A DNA stretch of 17,376 nt from Candidatus Omnitrophota bacterium (GCA_020430005.1 JAGQKQ010000010.1:1-17376); one strand, 5' to 3'; positions 1 to 7,810 are shown, counted from the first letter of the stretch. The notes: generated by a model not told the origin, from the letters alone. Translations and numbers: made by a program.

Positions 1-106
1 CTGTTTCTAATTTCGATTTTTGAATCCAGGTAAACGCTCCAAATACAAAAACTGCAATGATCACGACAACTAAAATAAATAATATTTGTTTTGCAGCCTT
101 GGTCAT
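1..106 (-). CDS. Partial membrane-anchored protein of unknown function (N-terminus only)
   Basis: Only the first 35 codons lie in the window; the gene runs off the left edge. The ATG at 104-106 is preceded by a good ribosome binding site (AAGGAG, five bases before the start). The visible protein starts with a short lysine-containing stretch (MTKAAK), then a hydrophobic run at about residues 8-27 (beginning ILFILVVVIIAV), then a charged segment (QKSKLET). This is a signal anchor or uncleaved signal peptide facing the periplasm or cell exterior. The family cannot be told from so little. It lies downstream of a terminator, so it is probably transcribed separately from the lipoprotein gene at 379-1023. 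Confidence 0.7.
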   Translation of the reverse strand, partial: MTKAAKQILFILVVVIIAVFVFGAFTWIQKSKLET

Positions 107-157
107 GTATTCTCCTTATCCATTCTCCGTCGGAAAAAGGTTTGGATTGTTATCAAT

Positions 158-187
158 ATTGTATAGGAGTCTAATTATTATCTACAA
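158..187 (-). promoter_or_regulatory. Weak candidate promoter for the left-edge gene
   Basis: On the minus strand TTGTAG (182-187) and TACAAT (158-163) are separated by 18 bases, placing a start of transcription near 151, about 45 bases before the ATG at 106. The -10 matches 5 of 6 consensus bases but the -35 only 3 of 6. The region 107-307 is very AT-rich, so chance matches are likely. No gene was found in 107-378. Confidence 0.25.
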
Positions 188-307
188 TAATATGAATATA
201 ACAAACTATTAAATCCAATACAAGCATAATTCATTTTTTTTCATTACGATTTTTTTTATAAATTGCTGTTATCACTACACTTTTTCTTTTTTCAAAGACA
301 CATTATC

Positions 308-343
308 CATAAAAAAAGATAGGTCCGTGGTGGGCCTATCTTT
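308..343 (-). terminator. Rho-independent terminator of the lipoprotein gene
   Basis: AAAGATAGG (315-323) pairs perfectly with CCTATCTTT (335-343). The stem extends by three more pairs (one G-U) to leave a five-base loop. Read on the minus strand the stem is followed directly by a run of T (plus-strand A tract 311-317), the standard intrinsic terminator layout. It lies 35 bases after the stop codon of the gene at 379-1023. Confidence 0.85.
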
Positions 344-378
344 GATCTAAACTTTATTTTCTGATTGGAATAATTGGG

Positions 379-1023
379 TTATTCAAATTTAATTTCGTCC
401 ATGTAAAAGACAACATCGGCCGGATTAACATCAACACTTGTAGACCAGGCAAAACCACCGCTGATATAGGACAAATCTTTTCCTCTTAAATCAATAGAAT
501 ATTGCTGCCATTCGGATGTCAGCAGCACCGGACCGATGACGATCATATCCGTATCCGGATAGTCTCCTTTAATCCCGCCAATAGTAAACTCCTGAATCTG
601 TTCTCCACCGGTCTGTCCCTTGGCCCAGAATGTCAGCTTTTTCGCGCCGGCAAGGTTGTACCCCCCTTTTCTGGAGCCCCAATTGTTAGGCGGGTTTAAC
701 CAGTAGATCCCTCCCCATTTTTCGTCATTATGGGAACATTCTACATCATATTTAATACGGATACAGGAATCGCCGGATTGACAGCCTTCTGTCCATTTAC
801 TGCTCAGTTCAATACACCGCCCATTAGGCATAAAACCCGAAGGGGTGTAATGGTTTTGCCGTGAGCCGGCATCTGAATAAATATAGAATGGATTAAAATC
901 CGGATTGGAATATTCGTTTTTATCCTGGTCTATTTGGGTAATATCCGAAGACTCTTCGGAACCGCCCCCGCAACCGGAAAGAAATATAAGAAGACAAACT
1001 AAAAACGCCAGTTTCGCTTTCAT
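379..1023 (-). CDS. Lipoprotein with a probable carbohydrate-binding-module-like beta-sandwich
   Basis: The 214-residue protein begins with a lipoprotein signal peptide: basic start, hydrophobic core and an LSGC lipobox with Cys18 as the lipidated residue. A Gly/Ser/Glu/Asp-rich linker follows. The rest (about 50-214) is rich in aromatic residues and looks like an all-beta domain of the galactose-binding/CBM type. Marks of this are GGYNLAGAKKLTFWAKG near residue 130, a W-Q-Q-Y-S-I-D-L strand, and an acidic last strand, VVFYMDEIKFE, as in several carbohydrate-binding modules. No catalytic motif is seen. It is last in a run of minus-strand genes for carbohydrate breakdown and import, which fits a surface or periplasmic glycan-binding role. 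Three cysteines in the central part could form a disulphide. The exact CBM family is not resolved. No strong Shine-Dalgarno precedes the ATG. Confidence 0.6.
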   Translation of the reverse strand: MKAKLAFLVCLLIFLSGCGGGSEESSDITQIDQDKNEYSNPDFNPFYIYSDAGSRQNHYTPSGFMPNGRCIELSSKWTEGCQSGDSCIRIKYDVECSHNDEKWGGIYWLNPPNNWGSRKGGYNLAGAKKLTFWAKGQTGGEQIQEFTIGGIKGDYPDTDMIVIGPVLLTSEWQQYSIDLRGKDLSYISGGFAWSTSVDVNPADVVFYMDEIKFE

Positions 1024-1078
1024 GAGAATCTTTCTAGAACTCTGGTGTTACAAAAATTGTTGCTAATTTATAATAGGC

Positions 1079-1103
1079 CGGCCCCGTTGGATAAACGGGG
1101 CCG
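1079..1103 (-). terminator. Strong GC hairpin after the two-module TPR gene
   Basis: CGGCCCCGTT (1079-1088) and AACGGGGCCG (1094-1103) form a perfect 10-bp stem with a five-base loop, 28 bases after the stop codon of the gene at 1132-1989. Read on the minus strand the tail is AT-rich but has no continuous T run, while T-rich sequence precedes the stem. It may act as a terminator, or protect the 3' end of the upstream mRNA while allowing partial read-through into the lipoprotein gene. Confidence 0.6.
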
Positions 1104-1131
1104 AAAAGAAGAATAAAAAAACTGATTGGAA

Positions 1132-1989
1132 TTACATTGCTGCCATTTCGTCAAGTTTTTCTTGAGCGGCTTCGGCCGGTTTCCAAAACCATCCTTTTGG
1201 ATCCCAGCATTGGGCGTAGAAAAACTCTTCAATAACCCTTTTATAAGCTTCTTTGGCGGCTTCCAATTGACCGTCTTTACGATACATTTCCCCTTGGATG
1301 AAAAGTGATGTTCCCACATCATTTAACGCCCAGTAAGAAAAGATATCGTCTTTAGATTGCCATGGATATTCCGTCAATGATTCTTGCATTTTCTTGGCTT
1401 CTTCACCATAAAGATCAACCACTTTGTTTGTGTAGATAATGGTTGATTCAACATCGGCATCTAGTAATGATCGCCAGGCTTGTGATGTAATATAGGCTGA
1501 TGTGTAATCGCCAAAATCAACATTAGCACCTGAGTCGATTAATTCGATTTTTTCTTTAGACGCATCAGCCGGTTTCCAAAACCATCCGTTTGTGTCCCAG
1601 CATTGTGCGAATGAGAATTCATCGATAACGCGCTGAAAAGCCACTTTGGCTTCATCATTCATTTTGGCTCTGCGGTATGCTTCCCCTTGAATGAAAAGTG
1701 CTGTTCCGACATCGTTTAACGCCCACTTGCTAAATACTTCTTCTTTCGATCCGCTGGCGTAGTCTGACATTTCCCCTTGCATCTCTTTGGCTTTCGCTTC
1801 GTACAGTTCTAGCGTTTTATTTGTATATGCTAAAACAGCTTCAATGTCTCCTGACTCAAGAGCTCCCCACGCTTTTCCAACTAACGTCTCAGACGTGAAA
1901 TCTCCAAAATTATACGCTTGAGCAGTTGACGGCTGTACCAATCCGATAAAAGCAAACATAACAGCCAACATTAATCCTAGTTTTTTCAT
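1132..1989 (-). CDS. Exported protein of two tandem TPR-like, tryptophan-rich modules
   Basis: The protein has 285 residues if it starts at the ATG at 1987-1989, which has an excellent ribosome binding site (GGAGG, seven bases upstream). A 14-residue longer reading frame lacks one. A cleavable signal peptide ends at AQA (residue 25). The mature part is two copies of one module, spaced 131 residues apart (about 31-150 and 162-282). Each has a helical stretch, then W-A-L-N-D-V-G-T-x-L-F-I-Q-G-E, a TPR-like helix pair (EAxxAxxRVIxEF) and a closing A-Q-C-W-D-x-x-G-W-F-W-K-P-A motif (129-141 and 260-272). The same module occurs in the adjacent glycosidase (2139-4616). No catalytic motif is apparent, so a periplasmic binding or scaffolding role for the glycan system is the best inference. 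A possible -10 (TATACT, 2049-2054) lies upstream without a convincing -35. Confidence 0.8.
   Translation of the reverse strand: MKKLGLMLAVMFAFIGLVQPSTAQAYNFGDFTSETLVGKAWGALESGDIEAVLAYTNKTLELYEAKAKEMQGEMSDYASGSKEEVFSKWALNDVGTALFIQGEAYRRAKMNDEAKVAFQRVIDEFSFAQCWDTNGWFWKPADASKEKIELIDSGANVDFGDYTSAYITSQAWRSLLDADVESTIIYTNKVVDLYGEEAKKMQESLTEYPWQSKDDIFSYWALNDVGTSLFIQGEMYRKDGQLEAAKEAYKRVIEEFFYAQCWDPKGWFWKPAEAAQEKLDEMAAM
1174..1964 (-). repeat. In-gene tandem duplication, about 393-bp period
   Basis: The two modules of the preceding gene are offset by 131 codons. Some DNA identity survives: the 20 bases of gccggtttccaaaaccatcc occur both near 1176 and near 1568, and the tracts around cccagcattg and the 'cccttggatgaaaagtg' type segments also recur. 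This shows duplication within the gene rather than two independently acquired domains. Confidence 0.75.
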
Positions 1990-2074
1990 CCTGATTCCTC
2001 CTTCGTTTAACTTGTCCTTTTTCTCACACATAAATGGATAATAACAAAAGTATACACCAATTCCGTCTGAAATG

Positions 2075-2114
2075 CTAATAATCTATATATAGAGAGTTAA
2101 CTCTATATCATTAG
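2075..2114. promoter_or_regulatory. AT-rich dyad between the glycosidase and TPR genes
   Basis: ATATAGAG (2087-2094) pairs with CTCTATAT (2101-2108) around a six-base spacer, and the outer arms CTAAT (2075-2079) and ATTAG (2110-2114) are also complementary. On the minus strand it follows the glycosidase stop by about 25 bases and lies just upstream of the TPR gene's likely promoter. It could be a weak terminator without a T tract or an operator; the sequence does not decide. Confidence 0.4.
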
Positions 2115-2138
2115 ACATTTTTCGACCCAAAAAAGTTT

Positions 2139-4616
2139 CTACTTTTTGTTATTCGTCCAGAAGTCCTGGTATAGAAAATATGTGTCGCGTAGTTGCCGTA
2201 AAAACGGGCTTTTTTGGCCATTTCCCTGCCCTACGATACCAAACCACTCTTCAAAGTAGTATCCTCCGGGGAATGGGCCGATAGCGTCGGATTTACGATC
2301 GTGCAGATACGGTTCATAATTCTTCCACCATTCATCCATCCATTCAAAAATAACTCCACCCAGCGCATTCCCAGTACCATCGGGAGTACCAGCCAAATTG
2401 GCCTGAATATCCAGCCAGTTTCCTTTGTGGTAATCCGCTTGGGCCTTTTCTCCCTCCTCGAGGGTCAAATGACGGGCATATGCCGGTGAGCCATATTCTG
2501 TAATAAAAGCGGGACGATCCGCAGCGTCAGCCACTTGTTCCCAGAAAGAACCGAAACCATAGTCTCCCCGATAAACATTGGCTGTAAAAATATCGATATT
2601 CGGAGCATTTTCCGCGAAGACATCCAGATATAGCGTGTCCCCATTGTTAATCGCGACCGGGTGATTCGGGTCGACCGATTTAATCCACTGCGCGACTTCG
2701 TCAGCAAATTTGAAAAACGCCGCCGGTTTTTTGTCGGCATTACAGGCAACACCATAGTTATTTTCATTTCCTAATAGCCACAACAGAACATAAGGTTCAT
2801 CCTTATGCTCATTGACCATCTGCTTAACAGACTCGAGCATATTTTTTCTATGCTCAGGATTTTCATAGTCGGTTCCTTCTTTCCAGGATGCTCCTGAGCC
2901 CAGCGCGTACTTTCCAAGAAAGTCACCCATAATGACACGAATACCGTAGGTGTTATAAAGATCCCGCAACACTTCTTTGTTGGGCGTATCCGGATGATGG
3001 TAAATACGAATTGTATTAACGCCCATTTCCTTCATAAGCTGAAAATCACCGACGACAGGTTCATCATCGTCCTGTTCATTATTTCGGTTTTTATCCACCC
3101 ATGAATCGTAAGGACCGTCGGGGCGTCCGTTTTCATTGGTATCTTCTTCCATCCAGTTAGCCAACGTTCCTTTATCAGGGCTTTGGCCTACCTTTGTAGC
3201 CGTGTACGTGACGGCCTGAATAACATATGGTTTATCATTAACAAGCAACTGCCAATGACCATTGTCATATTGGACAAGTCGTACCTGTCCCGAACCAACT
3301 TTCTTTTTAATAGTCTCCAGCGGAATTTTTTGTTCTCCCTGAATAGATTCCTTCATTCTATCTAACAGACCAACTTCATAAATTTTTCCGGGATAGGTAT
3401 AGATAACGTCATTGTCTGTGTCATTGTCATAGCCATTATCAATTTTGATATTCATCCATTTTATTTTTAAATTCAACTCGGGATGAAGACGGATGATATG
3501 CTTAATTTTTGCAATGGCGGCTTGCGCAGGATACCACGGTGTTTGCCAATACGTCCAGGCCACTTGCTTAGGATAATGCACCACCAGAGCGTGATACGCG
3601 CGGATGGCTTCTTTATACATACCGGCTTTTTCAAAAATGGTACCGATATAAAACAGCCGGACACCCATCGGTTCTTTGGCTGTCGCCCATTTGAAAAAGG
3701 CGGCTTCCAAATCATCACTGTTTGTAAAATCCCAATGACTTCCCTCGAGACGACCTTCTTCTTTAACAATTTTATAACGCGGATTTTTGTAAACGCCTCC
3801 GTTATTCGGATAAATACCTTCTCCTATAGCCTTTCGCAGGCCGGCCATATCTTTGATATTATAACGGTAGGTGCTTTTTCCGACGTCGAGGAATTCTCCG
3901 TATTTTGTGTAATCTATAATGGCACTTTTAACAGGAGCCGCCAAAACAGGTTTGGTACGATGAATTTCTATCACTTGTTCATCTAATTCCTGCTGAGCCT
4001 TTCCTGTTAAAACATCAATACTCGCCTGGCTTTTTTCTGCAACCGACCAAAACCATCCCCGCGGATCCCAGGCTTGCGAAAAAGGAAACTGTTCAATGAT
4101 ATATTCAAACTCTTTAATAGCTTGCTCTGTTTTTCCATGGTTCATCGCCGCTTCCGCTTTGATGAAAAGACATGTTCCAAGATCGTTCAGGGCGGTATAT
4201 TGTTTGGCTTCGGAAAGATTCGGAAGAGCTTTTAAACCGGCTTGCTGCTCGCGCGCCTCGGTTTCATAAGTAGCCGCACATTCACTAACGAGAGCGTTTA
4301 ACTTTTCGACTTCTCCCTTACTGGATGCTTCCCACGACAAACCGACAAAATCTTTGACGGGCTCCGGTTCCGGCTCTGCTTCTGCCTCCGGCTGAGCCTC
4401 GACGGACGACTCTTCGGTCGTCACGGTCGTCTCTGCCGCGACTGTTTTACCGGCCTCCGCTTCTGCGGGCTGTTGATCCTCGATCATTGTTTCAACGGCC
4501 GGCGTTTCCGACGCCGTAACAGCATTTTCCTCAGCGTGAGCGAAAACAGCTGTTATAAGAAACAACACGATTCCTGCCACGATTTTGAACACATACATTT
4601 TTTGTTTTAATATCAT
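2139..4616 (-). CDS. Exported clan GH-A glycoside hydrolase with N-terminal TPR-like modules
   Basis: The 825-residue protein starts at an ATG overlapping the preceding permease stop as ATGA, with AGGAG ten bases upstream. Order of parts: signal peptide ending AHA (residue 28); acidic Glu/Ala/Pro/Thr linker (29-88); a tryptophan-rich TPR-like module (about 90-205, with Q-A-W-D-P-R-G-W-F-W at 181-190); a divergent second module (about 299-378); then a (beta/alpha)8-type catalytic domain (about 445-815). Glu618 in LLWLLGNENN and Glu707 in FITEYGSPAY match the acid/base and nucleophile of GH2-like clan GH-A retaining beta-glycosidases. Two calcium-loop-like segments (D492-D500 and D508-D516, DxNxN pattern) sit near the start of the barrel. 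The exact GH family and substrate are unresolved; beta-glucans or other beta-linked glycans are plausible. Cotranscription with the permeases suggests its products are imported. Confidence 0.8.
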   Translation of the reverse strand: MILKQKMYVFKIVAGIVLFLITAVFAHAEENAVTASETPAVETMIEDQQPAEAEAGKTVAAETTVTTEESSVEAQPEAEAEPEPEPVKDFVGLSWEASSKGEVEKLNALVSECAATYETEAREQQAGLKALPNLSEAKQYTALNDLGTCLFIKAEAAMNHGKTEQAIKEFEYIIEQFPFSQAWDPRGWFWSVAEKSQASIDVLTGKAQQELDEQVIEIHRTKPVLAAPVKSAIIDYTKYGEFLDVGKSTYRYNIKDMAGLRKAIGEGIYPNNGGVYKNPRYKIVKEEGRLEGSHWDFTNSDDLEAAFFKWATAKEPMGVRLFYIGTIFEKAGMYKEAIRAYHALVVHYPKQVAWTYWQTPWYPAQAAIAKIKHIIRLHPELNLKIKWMNIKIDNGYDNDTDNDVIYTYPGKIYEVGLLDRMKESIQGEQKIPLETIKKKVGSGQVRLVQYDNGHWQLLVNDKPYVIQAVTYTATKVGQSPDKGTLANWMEEDTNENGRPDGPYDSWVDKNRNNEQDDDEPVVGDFQLMKEMGVNTIRIYHHPDTPNKEVLRDLYNTYGIRVIMGDFLGKYALGSGASWKEGTDYENPEHRKNMLESVKQMVNEHKDEPYVLLWLLGNENNYGVACNADKKPAAFFKFADEVAQWIKSVDPNHPVAINNGDTLYLDVFAENAPNIDIFTANVYRGDYGFGSFWEQVADAADRPAFITEYGSPAYARHLTLEEGEKAQADYHKGNWLDIQANLAGTPDGTGNALGGVIFEWMDEWWKNYEPYLHDRKSDAIGPFPGGYYFEEWFGIVGQGNGQKSPFLRQLRDTYFLYQDFWTNNKK

Positions 4617-5455
4617 CCGACGACAGCTCCTGATGAAAGTCCTTTGATAATATGCTTCTGCATTAACAAGTATATACCAACAATGGGTAGAGCGGCAATC
4701 GTCAGCCCCGCCATAAGGAGATGATAATCGACACTGTTTGTTTCCGCGAAATGCATAATCCCTCTTTGCAACGGCATCAGGCTATTGTTAGTGAGAAGAA
4801 GTTGCGCGAGGATATATTCATTCCACACATTTAAAGAATTAAAAATCACGATAACCGCGATCGCCGGACGAGCCAGCGGAAGCGCGACGTTCCACCAAAT
4901 CCCCAAACGCCCACACCCGTCAATCCTTGCGGCATCCTCTAAATCTTTGGGCATTTTGTCAAAGAATGTTTTCAAAAGAAGAATACTCATTGATAGCCCA
5001 ACATTGATCATACACAAGACATACCCAAAACGCGTATTGATAAGCCCGAGTTTATTCATCAGAACAAACAACGGAACAAAGCTTCCCGGCAATGGGATCA
5101 TCATCGCCGCCACGAACATATAAAAGAAAAAATTCCGTCCGGGAAATTTAAGCCGTGAAAAGGCGTAAGCCGCCAAAGACGATATAATCACGATCCCAAA
5201 AACAACACATGTGGTATAAATAACACTATTCAAAAAGTACGCGCCAAAATTTCCCTTCGACCAAGCTTCCAAATAATTGGCAAAATGAATTTCATGCGGA
5301 ATAAGAGACTTGTCCGTAAATATAGCCCGGTTGGTCATTAAAGAACAACGCACCATCCATAATAAAGGAAGCAAACAGGTTAAGGCCACACTCATCAGAA
5401 AGGTATGAATAAAAATACCTTTTATTGTTTTTATAGATTGGTATTTATCAATCAT
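4613..5455 (-). CDS. Carbohydrate ABC transporter permease, MalG type
   Basis: At 280 residues it has the length and six-helix pattern of MalG-type inner-membrane permeases of the carbohydrate uptake family CUT1. The cytoplasmic EAA loop that docks on the ATPase is clear at about 171-195: the stretch PKDLEDAARIDG is followed by ALPLARPAI. The N-terminus is a short charged tail followed by a hydrophobic helix. The start has an AGAGGT ribosome binding site, 11 bases after the stop of the partner permease, and the end overlaps the glycosidase gene by four bases, so translation is probably coupled. The substrate cannot be read from the sequence; the neighbouring glycosidase suggests an oligosaccharide. 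Confidence 0.93.
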   Translation of the reverse strand: MIDKYQSIKTIKGIFIHTFLMSVALTCLLPLLWMVRCSLMTNRAIFTDKSLIPHEIHFANYLEAWSKGNFGAYFLNSVIYTTCVVFGIVIISSLAAYAFSRLKFPGRNFFFYMFVAAMMIPLPGSFVPLFVLMNKLGLINTRFGYVLCMINVGLSMSILLLKTFFDKMPKDLEDAARIDGCGRLGIWWNVALPLARPAIAVIVIFNSLNVWNEYILAQLLLTNNSLMPLQRGIMHFAETNSVDYHLLMAGLTIAALPIVGIYLLMQKHIIKGLSSGAVVG

Positions 5456-5466
5456 GGTATTGACCT

Positions 5467-6393
5467 CTAGGCTTGTTTCATTCGGTTAGAAATTATTTTA
5501 AAGAATACGGAAACCATAATCAGAATCAATCCAAAGTTGACCCCCATCGCACAGGCATAACCAAAACGTTTTGTCCCATCCATGGCAGAAAGAATTCGAA
5601 GAACAGGAACATCCGTATGATAAACAAGCCCCTGACCAACCATCGACATAACCAAGACGAAAACCTGCATCGATCCTAAAACGGTAAGAATGACGACAAC
5701 TAAAATAACCGGCACCATCATAGGAACCGTCACGTTTTTAAATGTCTGCCAGCTATTCGCTCCATCCACACGGGCCGCTTCATATAGTTGTTTATCAATC
5801 GTCTGCAGTCCGGCTAACAGCATAATGAATCCCCAACCGAACCCTTTCCAGCAATGCACCACCGCAATACAGCTTAAAGCCGTTTCCGGGTCGGACAACC
5901 AATCGTTCACCAAGGACACCAATCCGATTTTATGCAGATAATAATTCAACAGCCCGTAATATTCCCCCCCTTGCTTTCCGGCTTCCAAAATCCATCGCCA
6001 AATCAGACCGACAACAACTTCTGATAGTACCGGTGGAATAAAAAAGACCACCCGGTAAAATTTCTTCATACGAATATCACGGTCACACGCCAGTGCCAGA
6101 GCAAAGGCCACCATGTTTTGTAGTGTTAGGGCAATCAATGTAATATAAGCGGCATTCCACATGGACTTCCACCAAATCTCATCTCCCATCAGTTCCGCAA
6201 AATTTTCTAACCCCACAAATGTCATTGTCGGACTGATGCCATTCCATTCATGCATGGAAAGATTAAAGATAAAATAAAAAGGAAGAATATAAAAGATGGT
6301 AAAAATAGAAACGGCGGGAAGTGTAAAAAGGAAGTTTTTAAAGGTGTCGAACCCTTTTGAATATAAAAATTTTGGTTTGGTTATTGCATTCAT
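5467..6393 (-). CDS. Carbohydrate ABC transporter permease, MalF/UgpA type
   Basis: The 308-residue protein has a basic cytoplasmic N-terminus, then six predicted membrane helices, and the EAA loop at about 202-228 (LYEAARVDGANSWQTFKNVT followed by PMMVP). This marks the first permease of a CUT1 sugar importer and pairs with the MalG-type protein encoded just downstream. The gene begins two bases after the stop of the binding-protein gene, so all three transporter parts are translated from one message. Unlike E. coli MalF it has no large periplasmic insertion, as is usual for the shorter UgpA/MsmF-like proteins. Confidence 0.93.
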   Translation of the reverse strand: MNAITKPKFLYSKGFDTFKNFLFTLPAVSIFTIFYILPFYFIFNLSMHEWNGISPTMTFVGLENFAELMGDEIWWKSMWNAAYITLIALTLQNMVAFALALACDRDIRMKKFYRVVFFIPPVLSEVVVGLIWRWILEAGKQGGEYYGLLNYYLHKIGLVSLVNDWLSDPETALSCIAVVHCWKGFGWGFIMLLAGLQTIDKQLYEAARVDGANSWQTFKNVTVPMMVPVILVVVILTVLGSMQVFVLVMSMVGQGLVYHTDVPVLRILSAMDGTKRFGYACAMGVNFGLILIMVSVFFKIISNRMKQA

Positions 6394-6395
6394 AT

Positions 6396-7694
6396 TTAAC
6401 GCGCTTGTCTTTTCATAACCCGTTCTTTAGCTTCCTGAACTTCCTGAGCCACTTGTTCGGGTGTTTTTTCGCCAATAATGATCGACTGTAACCCTTTTTC
6501 AAATTTCTCACTGACCACATGATCTTCATTATATTTCCATATGGTCGGATGGGTTGTTCGATCCATCATCTTTGCGAAATCCTCAAGAACTTCAGGAATG
6601 GAAGCCAGGGCTTCTTTGTTTGCCGGAAGGTTACGGGTTTCTTTTGAAAAATAAGCCTGCTGTTCTTTTTCCGTAAACCACTTTAGAAAGTCAATGGCCT
6701 TTTGTTTCTTTTCAGAAGACGCATTAACAACAAAAGATGTTCCGGCCCCTCCCCAAATTAACATCGGGTAATCCGATTCCACGGCCGGAGGCAGCATAAC
6801 GCCATATTCCAAATCCGGATTCATATTATGATAAACATTTACACACCAGGAGCCGTTATACGCAAACGCGGCACGCTCTAGCGCGAAATCCTGCTCGGCA
6901 AATTTATTAGGCTTTGTTACGATTCCCTCAATAAAGGCCCCCGCCTGACTTAACCGCTGAAAAACCCTAAAAACCTTAATCCAATCCGGGTCAGTATAAG
7001 GAACATCCCCTTTATAAGTGGCCATAATTTTTTCTTCACCCATAATATTGAACGCATAGTTTGACGCGAAAGCACCGGCCATCCACGACTCGCCCCATCC
7101 GGAAACCAATCCCGAAATGCCAACGCGTTTTAAGGCCTCAATGGCTACCAGAAATTCGTCCATCGTCTCCGGCGCTTTGGCAATTCCAGCCTTAGCTAAA
7201 AGTTTTTTGTTATAAAGCATTTGTGTGTTGGTAACATCCACAGGCACACCATAAATTCCCGGCTTAACATCGTAAACATTTCCTTCTTCGAAACGATTGA
7301 CATTAATCGCCTTTTCAAAAAGGGATTTTTCCCATGCCCCATTATCTTTTTCAAATTCTTCTGTTAACTCGGCAACGTAACCGCTGTCAATAAAAGAGGC
7401 GAAGGTTTGTTTTTTGTCGAGGATTCCGTAAATGTCGGGGAGAACTTTGGCCTGCGCGGAGGCGATAATGCGTTGAGAGTATGCGGTAGGAGCAAACAAT
7501 TCCATTTTAACCGTGATGCCTGTTTCATCTTTATACCTGTCGGCTAACTCCTGGAGAACACTTTGCCGATCCGTCAACCAGTGCCACATCACAACCGTGT
7601 TCGGATCTTCTTCCTTCTGAGCACAGGAACTCAAAAGACCCGCCGTAACTAGCAAACATAAACACAAACAAAAAATACGGTTTATTGTTTTCAT
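6396..7694 (-). CDS. Extracellular solute-binding lipoprotein, sugar ABC importer (family 1)
   Basis: The 432-residue protein starts with a lipoprotein signal peptide (cysteine-rich hydrophobic core, lipobox LSSC, lipidated Cys24). The mature part follows the MalE/UgpB-type family 1 fold: VVMWHWLTD near the start, ADRYKDETGITVKMELF, LPDIYGI, and later a GGAGTSFVVNASSEKKQKAI segment with a following WFTEKEQQAYF helix. It captures the substrate and delivers it to the two permeases encoded directly downstream, which it precedes by two bases. The ATG has an AAGGGA-like ribosome binding site. It is the first gene of the transport and hydrolysis operon; the promoter should lie in 7695-7788, which contains TTGATA and AT-rich candidates but no convincing pair. 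Confidence 0.92.
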   Translation of the reverse strand: MKTINRIFCLCLCLLVTAGLLSSCAQKEEDPNTVVMWHWLTDRQSVLQELADRYKDETGITVKMELFAPTAYSQRIIASAQAKVLPDIYGILDKKQTFASFIDSGYVAELTEEFEKDNGAWEKSLFEKAINVNRFEEGNVYDVKPGIYGVPVDVTNTQMLYNKKLLAKAGIAKAPETMDEFLVAIEALKRVGISGLVSGWGESWMAGAFASNYAFNIMGEEKIMATYKGDVPYTDPDWIKVFRVFQRLSQAGAFIEGIVTKPNKFAEQDFALERAAFAYNGSWCVNVYHNMNPDLEYGVMLPPAVESDYPMLIWGGAGTSFVVNASSEKKQKAIDFLKWFTEKEQQAYFSKETRNLPANKEALASIPEVLEDFAKMMDRTTHPTIWKYNEDHVVSEKFEKGLQSIIIGEKTPEQVAQEVQEAKERVMKRQAR

Positions 7695-7788
7695 ACTTTT
7701 CCCTTTCGAGATGTTTTATCACAATCTATAAAAAAGCAAAATATATCAAGAACTTACAACTCTACTTGAAAAGAAAGCCGTAAAAAAT

Positions 7789-7810
7789 AAACAGGACAAT
7801 GAACCTGTTT
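7789..7810 (-). terminator. Bidirectional-looking terminator after the PilZ pair
   Basis: AAACAGG (7789-7795) and CCTGTTT (7804-7810) form a 7-bp stem around an eight-base loop. It has T-rich sequence after it on both strands (plus TTTT from 7811; minus ATTTTTTA). On the minus strand it separates the PilZ genes from the sugar-transport operon. Confidence 0.6.

Noticed and set aside
1990..2031. A 14-residue N-terminal extension of the two-module TPR protein
   Set aside because: The extension lacks a ribosome binding site and would bury the signal peptide; the ATG at 1987-1989 has GGAGG at ideal spacing.
2130..2147. A terminator hairpin at the glycosidase stop codon (AAAAAGT/ACTTTTT)
   Set aside because: The stem is only seven mostly A-T pairs, overlaps the stop codon and uses the T run inside the stem, so termination is unlikely.
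3483..3986. A 167-codon open frame on the plus strand
   Set aside because: It lies wholly antisense to the glycosidase gene, has no ribosome binding site or recognisable domain, and its composition is that of a shadow frame.
4785..5123. A 112-codon plus-strand open frame
   Set aside because: Antisense to the MalG-type permease, whose EAA motif and membrane helices are unmistakable.
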